NCBI GenBank assembly: GCA_035542575.1
Contig: DATKLE010000100.1
Span: 1 to 64,000, forward strand
Length of the DNA: 64,000 nucleotides
Reading direction: 5' to 3'
DNA from: JAIQET01 sp035542575
GTDB lineage: Bacteria > Acidobacteriota > Terriglobia > Terriglobales > Acidobacteriaceae
Part shown: positions 47,004 through 55,841 of the stretch, one piece after another
How the letters are laid out: the number at the start of each line of letters is the position of its first letter
Numbering within the stretch: the first letter of the stretch is position 1
Notes under the pieces: generated by a model
Databases searched by the model: none
What the model was told of the DNA's origin: nothing
What the model saw: only the letters and a program-made list of their open reading frames with translations
Position numbers and translations under genes: made by a program

Positions 47004-48314
47004 TCACGCCTGGGCGGTCGAGCCTTGCCCGGAGTTCAAGCTCAAATCCTCGCCCACGTCCTGACTGGTCACTGCAGCTACGGGGCGGCGCAGGATCCTC
47101 TCCGGGCAGATCAGCTCCAGTACGGGGGTGGTCATGAAGGTTGTGACCAACGCCATGATGACCATCATGGAGAACAAAGCAGGCGAGATGACCTTGACAT
47201 CCAGCCCGATATTGAGGATGACCAACTCCATCAATCCGCGCGTGTTCATCAGCGTGCCCAGGCCCGCCGCTTCGCGCAGGGGCATGCCGGTCAGCCAGGA
47301 AGCGACCATGGATCCGCCCAGCTTGCCGACCGTGGCTACGAGAATGATGAGACCGGAGTAGAGCCACATCTCCCGTCCCTCCACCAGGGCAATATTCGTG
47401 CGCAACCCGGTAAAGGCGAAGAACAACGGCAGTAACAAGGTGACGGTGATGGTCTCAAATCGGTCCAGAACGTAACGCACAAACTTCGCTTCTTTGGGCA
47501 TGATGGCGCCCATCAGGAATGCGCCAAACAGCAGATGAAGCCCGAGCCACTCCGTGCACAGCGCCGAAACCAGCACCAGCAGAAGCATCAGGGCCATCAT
47601 GTTTTCGCTCAGTGCGGCACGCTCACGGTAAGCGGCTTCAAACCGCCGCAGCAGTCGCCGCACTCCGTAGATCATGAGCAGCGCAAAGGCGATGAGCCCT
47701 CCCACGGTCAGCCACATGGGAGTGGCGATGCGGGACGCGCGGATCAGCAGCACAATGTAGGCCAGGATGCACCAGCCGGTTACGTCGTCCACGGCGGCGC
47801 ACGCGATGGCCACGGTGCCCAGCCTGCTGCCCAGCAGATCGCGTTCCGTCAGGATGCGCGCCAGCACCGGAAATGCCGTGATGCTCATGGCCGCTCCCAT
47901 GAACAGGGCGAAGCTGACAAAGGCCACGCTGTCATCGGACAGCTTGGGATAGAGGTAGATCGAAAGCACGGCGGCGAGCACGAACGGCGCGGTGATGCTG
48001 ACGTGGCTGGTCAGCACCGCGGCATGCCCCTGGTGCTTCAGTTCCTTGGGGTTGATACCCAAACCCACGAGGAACATGAAGATCACCACTCCCACCTGGC
48101 TGAGCGCGCTCAGAAAGCCCAGGCTCGACTGAGGGAATAGGAAAGCCGAAGCCTGAGGTGCGATCCAGCCGAGCACCGACGGGCCCAAAATGATTCCGGC
48201 AAACATTTCGCCCACGACCCGAGGTTGGCGCATCTTGCGAAACAAGGTGCCCACCGCTCGGCACAGCGCCAGGATCACCGCAATCTGCAGAACCAGGGTA
48301 AAGAGATTGGGCAT
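47004..48314 (-). CDS. Cation/proton antiporter (KefB/NhaP-like, CPA2)
   Basis: A 436-residue membrane protein with about 12-13 helices of the Na+/H+ exchanger family (PF00999). Landmarks: RQPRVVGEMFAGIILGPSVLG, ITAFPVLARILTERDLL, and the ion-binding AIACAAVDDVTGW with the Asp-Asp pair, then LLFGAFLMGAIMP. No TrkA-N regulatory domain follows. The ATG overlaps the stop of the upstream gene by one base (TGATG). It forms the end of an operon with a halogenase-like enzyme; in such a setting it might deal with ionic stress or self-protection, which is not shown by the sequence. Confidence 0.9.
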   Translation of the reverse strand: MPNLFTLVLQIAVILALCRAVGTLFRKMRQPRVVGEMFAGIILGPSVLGWIAPQASAFLFPQSSLGFLSALSQVGVVIFMFLVGLGINPKELKHQGHAAVLTSHVSITAPFVLAAVLSIYLYPKLSDDSVAFVSFALFMGAAMSITAFPVLARILTERDLLGSRLGTVAIACAAVDDVTGWCILAYIVLLIRASRIATPMWLTVGGLIAFALLMIYGVRRLLRRFEAAYRERAALSENMMALMLLLVLVSALCTEWLGLHLLFGAFLMGAIMPKEAKFVRYVLDRFETITVTLLLPLFFAFTGLRTNIALVEGREMWLYSGLIILVATVGKLGGSMVASWLTGMPLREAAGLGTLMNTRGLMELVILNIGLDVKVISPALFSMMVIMALVTTFMTTPVLELICPERILRRPVAAVTSQDVGEDLSLNSGQGSTAQA

Positions 48315-48817
48315 CAATGTCCTCTCTTTGCCTTGGGCTGGGGCTCCCGTGTGGCACGCAGTTCCACCGGCATGCAAGACGGGCAGTCGCTCAGCGCCAG
48401 AGTGCCCACCAGCGATCTCGGCTTGGCGTCCGGATCCACGGTGGCCGCCAGGAAGAACCGGCGATCCGCGCTGCATTGCGCATCGCCAGATCCAACGCCG
48501 GAAGGGGACAGGGTCGCCTGAAGCGCGGTTCCGCTGATCGTTCCGGAGGTCACGCTTTTCAGGCCGCGGGCAAACTCCAGCGCAAAATTGGTCCCCGATT
48601 GCGAGATGGTGAAAGCCGGGTTCTCAGCGGAAGCGAGGGATTTACCGCAGGGCAGTTTGGCAAGCTGGGCCGCATCGGCTTGCAGCCTCCACACGCCATC
48701 CACGGAGATGGGGGCGGTGAGCGCGCGGCCGTGCCGCAAGACTCCCAGCAATCCTGCCACTGGCAATGCCACCAGGACCGCATAGGCGATCACGAAATTG
48801 CGCATTGCGCGTGACAT
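48314..48817 (-). CDS. Membrane-anchored protein of unknown function
   Basis: A 167-residue protein with an N-terminal membrane anchor (MRNFVIAYAVLVALPVAGLLGVLR) and an outside domain of about 130 residues. The domain has four cysteines (KLPCGKSL, DAQCSADRR, SDCPSC) and a beta-rich pattern (VDGVWRLQADA, FTISQSGTNFALEF, SGTISGTALQATLS) typical of a small lipocalin-like barrel. No family is recognised. ATG at 48817 gives a clean anchor; a longer frame would overlap the halogenase-like gene. It is translated just ahead of the antiporter, with overlapping stop and start, so it may be an accessory subunit of it. Confidence 0.75.
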   Translation of the reverse strand: MSRAMRNFVIAYAVLVALPVAGLLGVLRHGRALTAPISVDGVWRLQADAAQLAKLPCGKSLASAENPAFTISQSGTNFALEFARGLKSVTSGTISGTALQATLSPSGVGSGDAQCSADRRFFLAATVDPDAKPRSLVGTLALSDCPSCMPVELRATREPQPKAKRGH

Positions 48818-48869
48818 GATGTGTTTGGCGCCGAAAGGCCCGCTTCCGGCGCCGGACCCTGCCCGAGCC

Positions 48870-50225
48870 TTACGCCGAAGCCTGCAAAAAGGCATTGGCC
48901 GTCAGGTCACCCAGCAGGCCATGCCATACGTGTTTCGGGTTCTTCTCCACTTCCATCACGATATTCCGCATGCGCGTGAGCACCGCGGGCTCTTCTTCGT
49001 CGTACACGTCGCCCTGCAGCAGTTTGATTACGTCCACGCGGTAGCGGGGATCCATGATGAACGCGGTGAACAGCACGTTCAATCGGTAGTACACCGAGAT
49101 GAAGTTGTACCAGTTGCGCGTGCCCCGCTTGAGCGTCGCCGCGTAGTTTTGGAACGCTTCCCGCTGGAAGTTGCCGGACTCCAACGCCGCGATCACGTCC
49201 TTGTGGGCGAAGCGCGAGCAGGTCAAAGCGATACTCACCCCGGTGGAGAAGATCGGGTCCACAAACCGGGCCGCGTCCCCAATTAGCAGCACACGGTCGC
49301 CGGTGATCTGCTTCATGGCGTAGCTGTAGTCGCCCTCCTCGCGATAGGGGCGAATCCGCTGCGACGCCCGCAGAGCATCATGCAGTTCCGGACGGCTTTT
49401 CATGCATTCCCAGAAGAACTCTTCGCGCGACTCTCTGCTCTTGGCGAAATTTTTCTTCTGCATGACTACGCCAATACTGGTGACGGACTCGGTAATCGGA
49501 ATCTGCCATACCCAGGTGTTGGTGAGCGGCAGGAAGTGGATGAAGATGTAGTTGTTCATCGCTTCCTTGTAGGCCATGGCCATGCGATCGTAGCCTTCGA
49601 ACCAGGTGTGGATCGCGTACTGATTGAACACCGGGTCCTCGATCCGCCACTTCATCTGGTTTCCCAGCAGGGTGCGCCGGCCGCTGGCGTCAATCACGAT
49701 GCGCACGCTGGTGCTCATCTCCTTGCGCCCCACGCGGTATTTGATGGCGGCGCAGTTGGGGTCGGAAAAGTCCACACCGCTGACGTTCACCCCTTCATAG
49801 ACCTGGGCGCCCAATTCGTGCGCATGCTGTAGCAGCATGAGATCAAACTTGCCCCGGTCCACGTGCCAGGTGTAGTTTTGGTGGACGCCGGGCTGGTCCC
49901 GCTCTTCAAAGCGGATGTCGGCTCCTTCGTGCGCGGCCAGCTCGTCGAAGTTGTGGTTGTAGGCGCGGCTGCCTGAGGCGGCCGTCCACGCCGCCCCGTA
50001 CTTGCGTGGAAACCCCGCCTCCTCCATCTTGGGTAAGAACCCCAGCTCATTCAGTACCCGCGTCGAGGATGGAACCAGCGACTCGCCCACATGCGGGCGA
50101 GGAAAGAGTTCGCGTTCAAACAGTACGCAGCTGATGCCTGCCTTGGCCAAGTAAGCCGCCATGCTGGAACCGGCGGGGCCGCCTCCGATAATGCCGACAT
50201 CAAAGTCCGGGACCGAGAAGTTCAT
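48870..50225 (-). CDS. Flavin-dependent halogenase-like oxidoreductase
   Basis: A 451-residue FAD enzyme of the tryptophan/phenol halogenase group (PF04820/PF01494). FAD-binding GGGPAGSSMA is at residues 14-23, FPRPHVGESLVP at 41-52, and GDAARFVDPIFSTGVSIA in the C-terminal half. Two hallmarks of halogenases are visible: WVWQIP (238-243), fitting WxWxIP, and a lysine in GFPRKYGAAW (Lys75), where phenol/pyrrole halogenases carry their catalytic Lys. It could chlorinate or brominate an aromatic, possibly a carrier-bound pyrrole from the module at 55842-59024. A simple hydroxylase or reductase of the family is the alternative. The ATG at 50225 has AAAGGAA upstream. Confidence 0.82.
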   Translation of the reverse strand: MNFSVPDFDVGIIGGGPAGSSMAAYLAKAGISCVLFERELFPRPHVGESLVPSSTRVLNELGFLPKMEEAGFPRKYGAAWTAASGSRAYNHNFDELAAHEGADIRFEERDQPGVHQNYTWHVDRGKFDLMLLQHAHELGAQVYEGVNVSGVDFSDPNCAAIKYRVGRKEMSTSVRIVIDASGRRTLLGNQMKWRIEDPVFNQYAIHTWFEGYDRMAMAYKEAMNNYIFIHFLPLTNTWVWQIPITESVTSIGVVMQKKNFAKSRESREEFFWECMKSRPELHDALRASQRIRPYREEGDYSYAMKQITGDRVLLIGDAARFVDPIFSTGVSIALTCSRFAHKDVIAALESGNFQREAFQNYAATLKRGTRNWYNFISVYYRLNVLFTAFIMDPRYRVDVIKLLQGDVYDEEEPAVLTRMRNIVMEVEKNPKHVWHGLLGDLTANAFLQASA

Positions 50226-50318
50226 CGCAGTTCCTTTGCTCCTAAATAAGTATTCTGTTGCTGTTTTTTTGCTCAACGCCCCTTCGAATGGGCAGGCGCA
50301 CAACCCCGCGCTCGGGAA

Positions 50319-50334
50319 AGCAGTTGGTCTGCCA
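50319..50334 (-). promoter_or_regulatory. Sigma-54-like promoter sequence for the halogenase operon
   Basis: On the minus strand TGGCAGACCAACTGCT has TGGCA and a GC doublet with correct spacing, but CTGC instead of TTGC. It lies about 94 bases ahead of the halogenase-like start. Confidence 0.35.
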
Positions 50335-50418
50335 AAAGCCGCGGATTCCGCAAGTGCTTGCTAATCTTCTATATAAACCTCAGGGGGCAGATTCACTTTC
50401 GCCCTGCTGGGGCAACAG

Positions 50419-50436
50419 TTTGCAAGCTGTTGCTCA
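50419..50436. promoter_or_regulatory. Copy of the GCAA-N4-TTGC palindrome
   Basis: TTTGCAA-GCTG-TTGCTCA conserves the core half-sites. It lies about 85 bases upstream of the sigma-54-like element, similar to the arrangement at the exopolysaccharide operon. Confidence 0.35.
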
Positions 50437-51171
50437 AAAGGCAAAGGAATTTACATTCAAAGTGCACACCGGCAGTCCGCTTGTCGGCGACACGCGCCTC
50501 AACCGGGCAGCTGGGTTGACCATGAGGCTAGCGATCACACAAGTCTGACCGTGCTGGCACCAGTCCGACTTGCAGAAGGGGGAGACGTGCCCAAGGATGA
50601 GGAAAATTGTCGGGTAGAGACCTTAGTCTCACATACATAGACCCCTGTGCAAATACTTTCATCTTGACAAGGATACACAGCGGGTTCAGAGTCTAGCGCT
50701 CGAGGAGTTTGCCGGGCTTACGTGTCGCCTGGGCGGGGTGGAGCGCGTCAGCAGCATCGCGCGGTGATTTCTCTTAATTGGTCTGTTGCGATGTCAGGAG
50801 TGATCCCTGACGGCGAGGACGGGCCAATGGATTCTCTTCAGGTGAAGTCAAACCCGCTAAATGAGTCCTCACTCTGATAGCTTTAAGCTGTTGCGCTATC
50901 GTTTTGTTTTGCCGGATTCCACTGGCTGATGTTTTTCGCGGATGCCAGTGGAAGGAACGAGTCGCAAAGCAGTGTTCACGGGACCTGTGACAGAAAGAAC
51001 GGGCCGAACCCAAAGGCGGGGTGCCTGCCAGGACTTCGCAATGAGTCTCCTCCCACGCTTCTTCGCTGCTCCGCGCGCTGGATGCGGCCGCAGATCTCGA
51101 TGTGCTCACCCACGGCTTGTTGCGGAACGTCTCCCCCGGACGAACTTCTTTTTCGACCAGTCGGAGGCAGA

Positions 51172-53508
51172 ATGAAAGACGGAAGTAGGACCCCGAGGCT
51201 CCTCGTCGTTGCAGCCACCCTCTTGCTCTGCGTTGTTTCCCGTCCTGCGGTAGCTCAGGCCAACCAGGTGACGCTGAACTTCTACATGCTTACCGCGAAC
51301 CATGCTGCCCTCGGCGCCCCCATGCAGTATCAGATGACGCTGACCAATACCGGCACCACCAGCGTGCAAGTGGGCGCTCGCGTCGATCTGGTTGCTCCCG
51401 ACAACACCACCTTCTCTTTGTTGAATACCTGTCCCACTCTGGCTCCGGGCCAGGTCCTGGGAGCGCCGGGCACATTCACCTCCAGCACACTCACCAGTCA
51501 GGTGGGTACCTTCAGCTTGAAGGGGTACACCACCGACGCATGCAGTGGTGGCAACGTGGTGGCCAAGCAGAAATTGTCGCTGACGGTGGCGACAGTTCCG
51601 CCAAACGGGATTTACGGCAGCATCGGCGGTAGTGGCCCGGACAGCGCTGTGCTCGGCTACACCTATGATTTCTCCGCCGTGACCGCCAACCTGAGCGCCG
51701 CTACCATGAGCGTGCAGACGCAGGTCATCCTGACGCTGACCGACGGCACCACGATGACGGTCAAGCCCGGCGTGCTGACTCCGCTCAATCCCGGCCAGTC
51801 CCTCATCACTCCGCTCACCGTGACCACCACCCAATACACGGTGAAGACCGGGACGTACTCCGTGACAATTAACGTGCTGGATAGCAGTGCGAACATTCTC
51901 TCCACCGACACGCACAGCTTTAGCCGCACGAACTTCCCGACCGGGTTCTTCCCACCCAAGTTCTCGGACATCGCCGACGATGCCCTGATCGACATCCCAC
52001 GCACCCCGCCGACACTGCCGCCCGGCTGCGGCAGCGGGATAAACGATTTCAACCCCGGCAATTCCGGCGCCGCAGTCGCAGACTACGATCAGGACGGATT
52101 TGAGGATGTGTTTATCGCCGGGGAGGCGGGCGACAATCACCTGTGGCACAACAACGGGAATAGTACGTTCACCGATATGGCGGTCGCCGCTGGAATTCCG
52201 ACCACCGCCGCGGCTTCGGTGAGCGGAGCCTCGTTTGCCGACATTGACAACGATGGGTTCCCTGACCTGTTGCTGCTGGGCGGACCTCAGGCGCAGCCCA
52301 TCCTGCTGCACAACAACGGAGACGGCACATTTACCGACATCACCGCCACCTCCGGCCTGCTGGAGGCGGTCCCGCAGAACAACATGAGCGCCACCTGGGG
52401 TGACTACGACAACGACGGGTACCTCGACCTTTTCATTGCGGTACACGTCGACTGCAACGGCCGAAACCCCGCCGACCATTTGTTCCATAACAACGGCAAC
52501 TTGACCTTCACAGAAACATCGCAATTGCTAGGCGGCGGAGCCAAACTCAATGCCCGCGGTCTGTCCGCGGTGTTCGTGGACTATAACCAGGACGGCCGGG
52601 TGGATCTCTATATCGGCAATGATCAGGGCTCGCGCTTTGGCGCCAATACGCTGTACCGCAATGATGGGCCCGATGGCAGCGGCGGCTGGATCTTCACCGA
52701 TGTTTCCGCCTCCAGCGCCGCCGGAGTGTCTCTGGCGAGCGCGGGTATAGCGGTAGGCGATTTCAATCGCGATGGGCAGTTCGATTTCTACCTCACCAAC
52801 TTTGACGGTGTGCCCAACCCGGCCAATAACATCCTGCTGCAAGGGTCCGCTGCTGGCGTGTTTACCCAGGCGCAGGGCGACCAGCGGGGCGGGGCGCATG
52901 CCCGGCGCAATACGATTCCGTTGCTGGCCGGAGGACAGGCGCCCTCGGTCACCTGGGGCACAGGTTTTTACGACTTCAACAACGACGGCTGGGAGGATAT
53001 CTGGATGGCCGGCTCCGGCGCCGGTTGCTTCAGTGATTGCTCCCCGGTGAACACCACGGTGTTGGCCAATCTCAGGGGTATATTCCTGGACTTGGGGAAC
53101 CAGGCTGGAACCTACGGATCGGTCTACTCCGGCGTGTCCCCGGCTGCGGTCTTCTTGGACCACAACAACGACGGCTGGATGGACGTGCTGCAGGCGCCCT
53201 CCCAGGCCTTCATTCATCTGTTCACCGGCCAGTCGAATAGCAATCACTGGTTCCAGGTGAAGCTGATCGGCACGACCAGCAACCGCGATGCCGTCGGAGC
53301 ACGCCTGGTCGCCAGCGTGGGTGGCGCGACTCTCTTGCGCACAGTGATCAACGGCGGTACTTATCAGGGCAACAGTACGCTGATTCAGCAGTTCGGTTTA
53401 GGCACGGCAACCCAGGTGGACAGTCTTACCATCTACTGGCCGAGCGGAACGGTGCAGACCCTCACCAACCTTCCCGCGGACCAGCGGATGACGATTACCG
53501 AGCCGTAG
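51172..53508 (+). CDS. Secreted FG-GAP/VCBS protein with ASPIC/UnbV domain
   Basis: A 778-residue exported protein. GGAGG five bases before the ATG at 51172 fixes the start and removes an unlikely 81-residue extension. A signal peptide (LLVVAATLLLCVVSRPAVAQ) leads to about 230 residues of Ig-like beta structure, then seven to eight FG-GAP/VCBS repeats with calcium-type loops (DYDQDGFEDV, DIDNDGFPDL, DYDNDGYLDL, DFNRDGQFDF, DFNNDGWEDI, DHNNDGWMDV), and a C-terminal ASPIC/UnbV domain (DAVGARLVASVGG, STLIQQFGLGTATQVDSLTIYWPSG). It probably forms a surface beta-propeller. Followed after 73 bases by a di-heme protein on the same strand, a pairing seen with UnbV proteins in other bacteria. Confidence 0.87.
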   Translation: MKDGSRTPRLLVVAATLLLCVVSRPAVAQANQVTLNFYMLTANHAALGAPMQYQMTLTNTGTTSVQVGARVDLVAPDNTTFSLLNTCPTLAPGQVLGAPGTFTSSTLTSQVGTFSLKGYTTDACSGGNVVAKQKLSLTVATVPPNGIYGSIGGSGPDSAVLGYTYDFSAVTANLSAATMSVQTQVILTLTDGTTMTVKPGVLTPLNPGQSLITPLTVTTTQYTVKTGTYSVTINVLDSSANILSTDTHSFSRTNFPTGFFPPKFSDIADDALIDIPRTPPTLPPGCGSGINDFNPGNSGAAVADYDQDGFEDVFIAGEAGDNHLWHNNGNSTFTDMAVAAGIPTTAAASVSGASFADIDNDGFPDLLLLGGPQAQPILLHNNGDGTFTDITATSGLLEAVPQNNMSATWGDYDNDGYLDLFIAVHVDCNGRNPADHLFHNNGNLTFTETSQLLGGGAKLNARGLSAVFVDYNQDGRVDLYIGNDQGSRFGANTLYRNDGPDGSGGWIFTDVSASSAAGVSLASAGIAVGDFNRDGQFDFYLTNFDGVPNPANNILLQGSAAGVFTQAQGDQRGGAHARRNTIPLLAGGQAPSVTWGTGFYDFNNDGWEDIWMAGSGAGCFSDCSPVNTTVLANLRGIFLDLGNQAGTYGSVYSGVSPAAVFLDHNNDGWMDVLQAPSQAFIHLFTGQSNSNHWFQVKLIGTTSNRDAVGARLVASVGGATLLRTVINGGTYQGNSTLIQQFGLGTATQVDSLTIYWPSGTVQTLTNLPADQRMTITEP

Positions 53509-53581
53509 CAGACTGGTGTCCCTCTGCGCGGGGGCACCCCGGGTTGGGAAATGGCAGCGTAGCTTGCAAGAAGGAGTCTGT

Positions 53582-54868
53582 ATGAACATCCGTCAAGCGG
53601 CCACCTTCAGGCGCATCGGCTTCACCGTCGCGGGCATGCTCGCGGCAGCCACTTTTCTTTTCACGTTTGGGCATTTCCAGCCGAGCCGCGTACATGCGCA
53701 AGGAACCCTGGGCTCGCCCCTGCCCGGACTCACGACCGGCCAGTTGAACGCTTTTAACATCGGCTTTGCTCAGTTCAACGTCACTTGGGATCCTGTGAAG
53801 GGTTTGGGACCGGTTTTCACTCAGAATGATTGTGGCACCTGCCATTCCACGCCTGTGCCTGGCGGCACCAACTCCACTCTGCGTACCACCTTCTTTGGCA
53901 AAACCAACCCCGACGGGACCTTCAACCCGCTTATCGAGGAGGGTGGTATCGTCCTCCAGAATCAAACCGCCTCCAAGTTCATCAAAGGGTGCCCTATTCC
54001 CAGGGAGCATATTCCCCCGGACGCCACGATTGTGGCGCAGCGCGTGCCCCCGGATTTGTTCGGGCTGGGCCTGGTGGATGCCATCGCCGACCAGGACATA
54101 ATCAACAACGCCGTTGACAAAGGGATGGGAATCCACGGTGTCGTCAACATGGTGCCGGACTGGAACGGCACTTTGCGTCCCGGCCGTTACGGGAACAAGG
54201 CCCAACTGGCGTCCCTGGTGCAGGCGGTCGGCACCGCTTTCCTGATAGATATCGGAATCACGAATCCCGTTGACTTGGTGGAAGAATGCTCCAACGCTGC
54301 CCCCGGAACTTGCACGATTCCTCCCAATTGTCTGAAGGCCCGGGAACCCAACGACCCGAATGGCAAGGTAACCATCCAGATCTTTGATTATGTGGTCTAC
54401 TTGGCCCCGAACCCACCGCTCGGCGGCCACGACCGCGGACAGGCGCTCTTCAGTTCCGTGGGCTGTGACCTGTGCCATAACCCGAGCTACACCACCCAGC
54501 CCGATGTTAAGGTCCCAACCAACTTTACCGGCGGCACCACTCAGGTGGTCACGGCGCTGAGCAATCAGCCGGTGAATCTGTATTCTGACTTGCTCCTGCA
54601 CAATCTGGGACCGAAACTGGCGGATAACATTCAGTTGGGACAAGCCACAGGCAGTCTGTGGCGCACCACCCCGCTTTGGGGGCTCTCCACCCGGACCGTT
54701 TACCTGCACGATGGCCGCACCAACGACCTGAAGACTGCCATCGAGGACCACTTCAGCCGTGGGAACAGCATCTACCCGGATTCGGAAGCCAACCAGGTGA
54801 TAACAAACTTCAACGCGCTGTCGCCAGACGATCAGAACGAACTGATTGCGTTCATCGACTCGCTGTGA
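53582..54868 (+). CDS. Di-heme oxidoreductase (putative peroxidase/DHOR family)
   Basis: A 428-residue exported c-type cytochrome of the di-heme oxidoreductase family (DUF1111, PF06537). The signal peptide covers residues 1-40. Two heme-binding motifs are present: CGTCH (84-88) and CDLCH (295-299). The C-terminal part has SLWRTTPLWGLSTRTVYLHDGRTNDL, typical of the family and of MauG-like proteins. AAGGAGT lies upstream of the ATG at 53582. It may reduce peroxide or transfer electrons in the periplasm; the substrate is unknown. It is cotranscribed with the FG-GAP/UnbV protein. Confidence 0.88.
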   Translation: MNIRQAATFRRIGFTVAGMLAAATFLFTFGHFQPSRVHAQGTLGSPLPGLTTGQLNAFNIGFAQFNVTWDPVKGLGPVFTQNDCGTCHSTPVPGGTNSTLRTTFFGKTNPDGTFNPLIEEGGIVLQNQTASKFIKGCPIPREHIPPDATIVAQRVPPDLFGLGLVDAIADQDIINNAVDKGMGIHGVVNMVPDWNGTLRPGRYGNKAQLASLVQAVGTAFLIDIGITNPVDLVEECSNAAPGTCTIPPNCLKAREPNDPNGKVTIQIFDYVVYLAPNPPLGGHDRGQALFSSVGCDLCHNPSYTTQPDVKVPTNFTGGTTQVVTALSNQPVNLYSDLLLHNLGPKLADNIQLGQATGSLWRTTPLWGLSTRTVYLHDGRTNDLKTAIEDHFSRGNSIYPDSEANQVITNFNALSPDDQNELIAFIDSL

Positions 54869-55175
54869 GAAGCAAGGCCTGAACAGCCGCAAGCAGCACA
54901 ACGGGGGCCGCGAGACCTGGTTGTGTTCCCGGCAAGGACTCGCGGCTGGAGCTGCGTCTTTTTCCCAATCGTTGGAAAGACAGCCACTTACAGCCATGCC
55001 GGCGCCGGGGTCTGGAATTTACTCAAAGCCGCAAAGTTCTTCACCTTGGTCCGCTTTGCCAAGTCTACGTGGTTGAAAAGAATAGACTTACAGTCGAAAA
55101 ATTGGTCTCCGGTTTGCACCTCGCACTGACCTGTCCGCCCGGTCTTGGGGCCTGGGCAACACTCCCAATTTTCTT
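54869..55175 (+). other. Intergenic region ahead of the acyltransferase gene
   Basis: 307 bases, no credible gene. An AT-richer stretch (about 55070-55105) may hold a promoter (TTGAAA at 55072-55077), but no clear paired -10 is seen. No terminator for the di-heme gene was found. Confidence 0.45.
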
Positions 55176-55781
55176 ATGTTTGAAAACGTTCGCGGGGACA
55201 TTAACCGAGCCAAATGGGATCGCGACGAGTTCCTGGCGGCGGGCGGGTGGACCAAAACCACTTGGTTGTCCACGTTCCGAGTTCTGATCGCGCAGAGTAC
55301 CTGGTCGGTGTTCGCTCACCGCTTTGCGCATTGGGCGACACTTTGCCGAATCCCGGTGGTGCGCCAGGTGCTGCTGGTGTTCGCGATCATCTTCGAACGT
55401 TTCATCCAGATCTGTAATGGCTCGATCATCCATCGCGATGCCCAGATCGGTCCCGGCCTGGTGGTGCACACGCCTTACGGAGTTTTCCTAGGTCCGACGC
55501 GAATCGGGGCCAACTGCACGGTGGGCACCGGAGTCCTGATTGGCGGCGGCTGTGGTGGGGTAGGGGACAACGTTTATTTCGGGCCCGGGGCCAAGGTGCT
55601 GGGCACTTGCAAGATCGGCAATAACTGCGTGGTGGCCGCCAACAGCCTGGTTCTGACCGACGTGCCGGATAATACGACCGTCATGGGCGTGCCTGCGCGC
55701 ATCCGGCTGCCGGGAGGCAACGTGCAGCGTTTCCGGCGCCAGAACTTCGAAGAGAAAGACAAAGTCAAGAAGACAGGTTGA
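55176..55781 (+). CDS. CysE-like hexapeptide acyltransferase
   Basis: A 201-residue protein related to serine O-acetyltransferase. The first 55 residues form the helical part (MFENVRGDINRAKWDRDEFL), a hydrophobic helix (about 61-76, PVVRQVLLVFAIIFERF) might sit in the membrane, and residues about 85-175 are a left-handed beta-helix with IGPGLVVHTPYGVFLGPTRIG, GANCTVGTGVLIGGG and IGNNCVVAANSLVLTDVPDNTTVMGVPARI. The active-site His is kept (VVHT), but the Asp before it in CysE is Val. It precedes the adenylation/carrier genes at 60 bases, so it may transfer an acyl or pyrrolyl group rather than make O-acetylserine. No ribosome site is seen at the ATG. Confidence 0.8.
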   Translation: MFENVRGDINRAKWDRDEFLAAGGWTKTTWLSTFRVLIAQSTWSVFAHRFAHWATLCRIPVVRQVLLVFAIIFERFIQICNGSIIHRDAQIGPGLVVHTPYGVFLGPTRIGANCTVGTGVLIGGGCGGVGDNVYFGPGAKVLGTCKIGNNCVVAANSLVLTDVPDNTTVMGVPARIRLPGGNVQRFRRQNFEEKDKVKKTG

Positions 55782-55841
55782 TCCGCGATTCGAGCAGATG
55801 TGCACCCTGCCGCGTAGCTGCTAAGAAAGTGGGGCGTAACT

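Larger units (their letters stand above)
50226..51171. other. Long divergent intergenic region
   Basis: 946 bases between divergent genes. Open frames here have no codon or family support. Seen are a -24/-12-like sequence toward the halogenase (50319-50334), a GCAA-N4-TTGC palindrome (50419-50436), a half-site TGTGCAA (50646-50652), and a TTGACA hexamer (50664-50669) that could be a -35 element for the plus-strand gene, though no good -10 follows. A structured leader RNA is possible but none was recognised. Confidence 0.55.

Noticed and set aside
50258..50548. A 96-residue frame in the long intergenic region
   Set aside because: No ribosome site, no family, irregular composition; overlaps candidate promoter elements.
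50555..50574. TGGCAC followed by TTGCA, resembling a sigma-54 promoter
   Set aside because: Spacing between the two elements is four bases too long.
53495..54997. A 500-residue minus-strand frame opposite the di-heme protein
   Set aside because: The plus strand encodes two CxxCH motifs and a signal peptide; the antisense frame lacks a ribosome site and protein-like composition.
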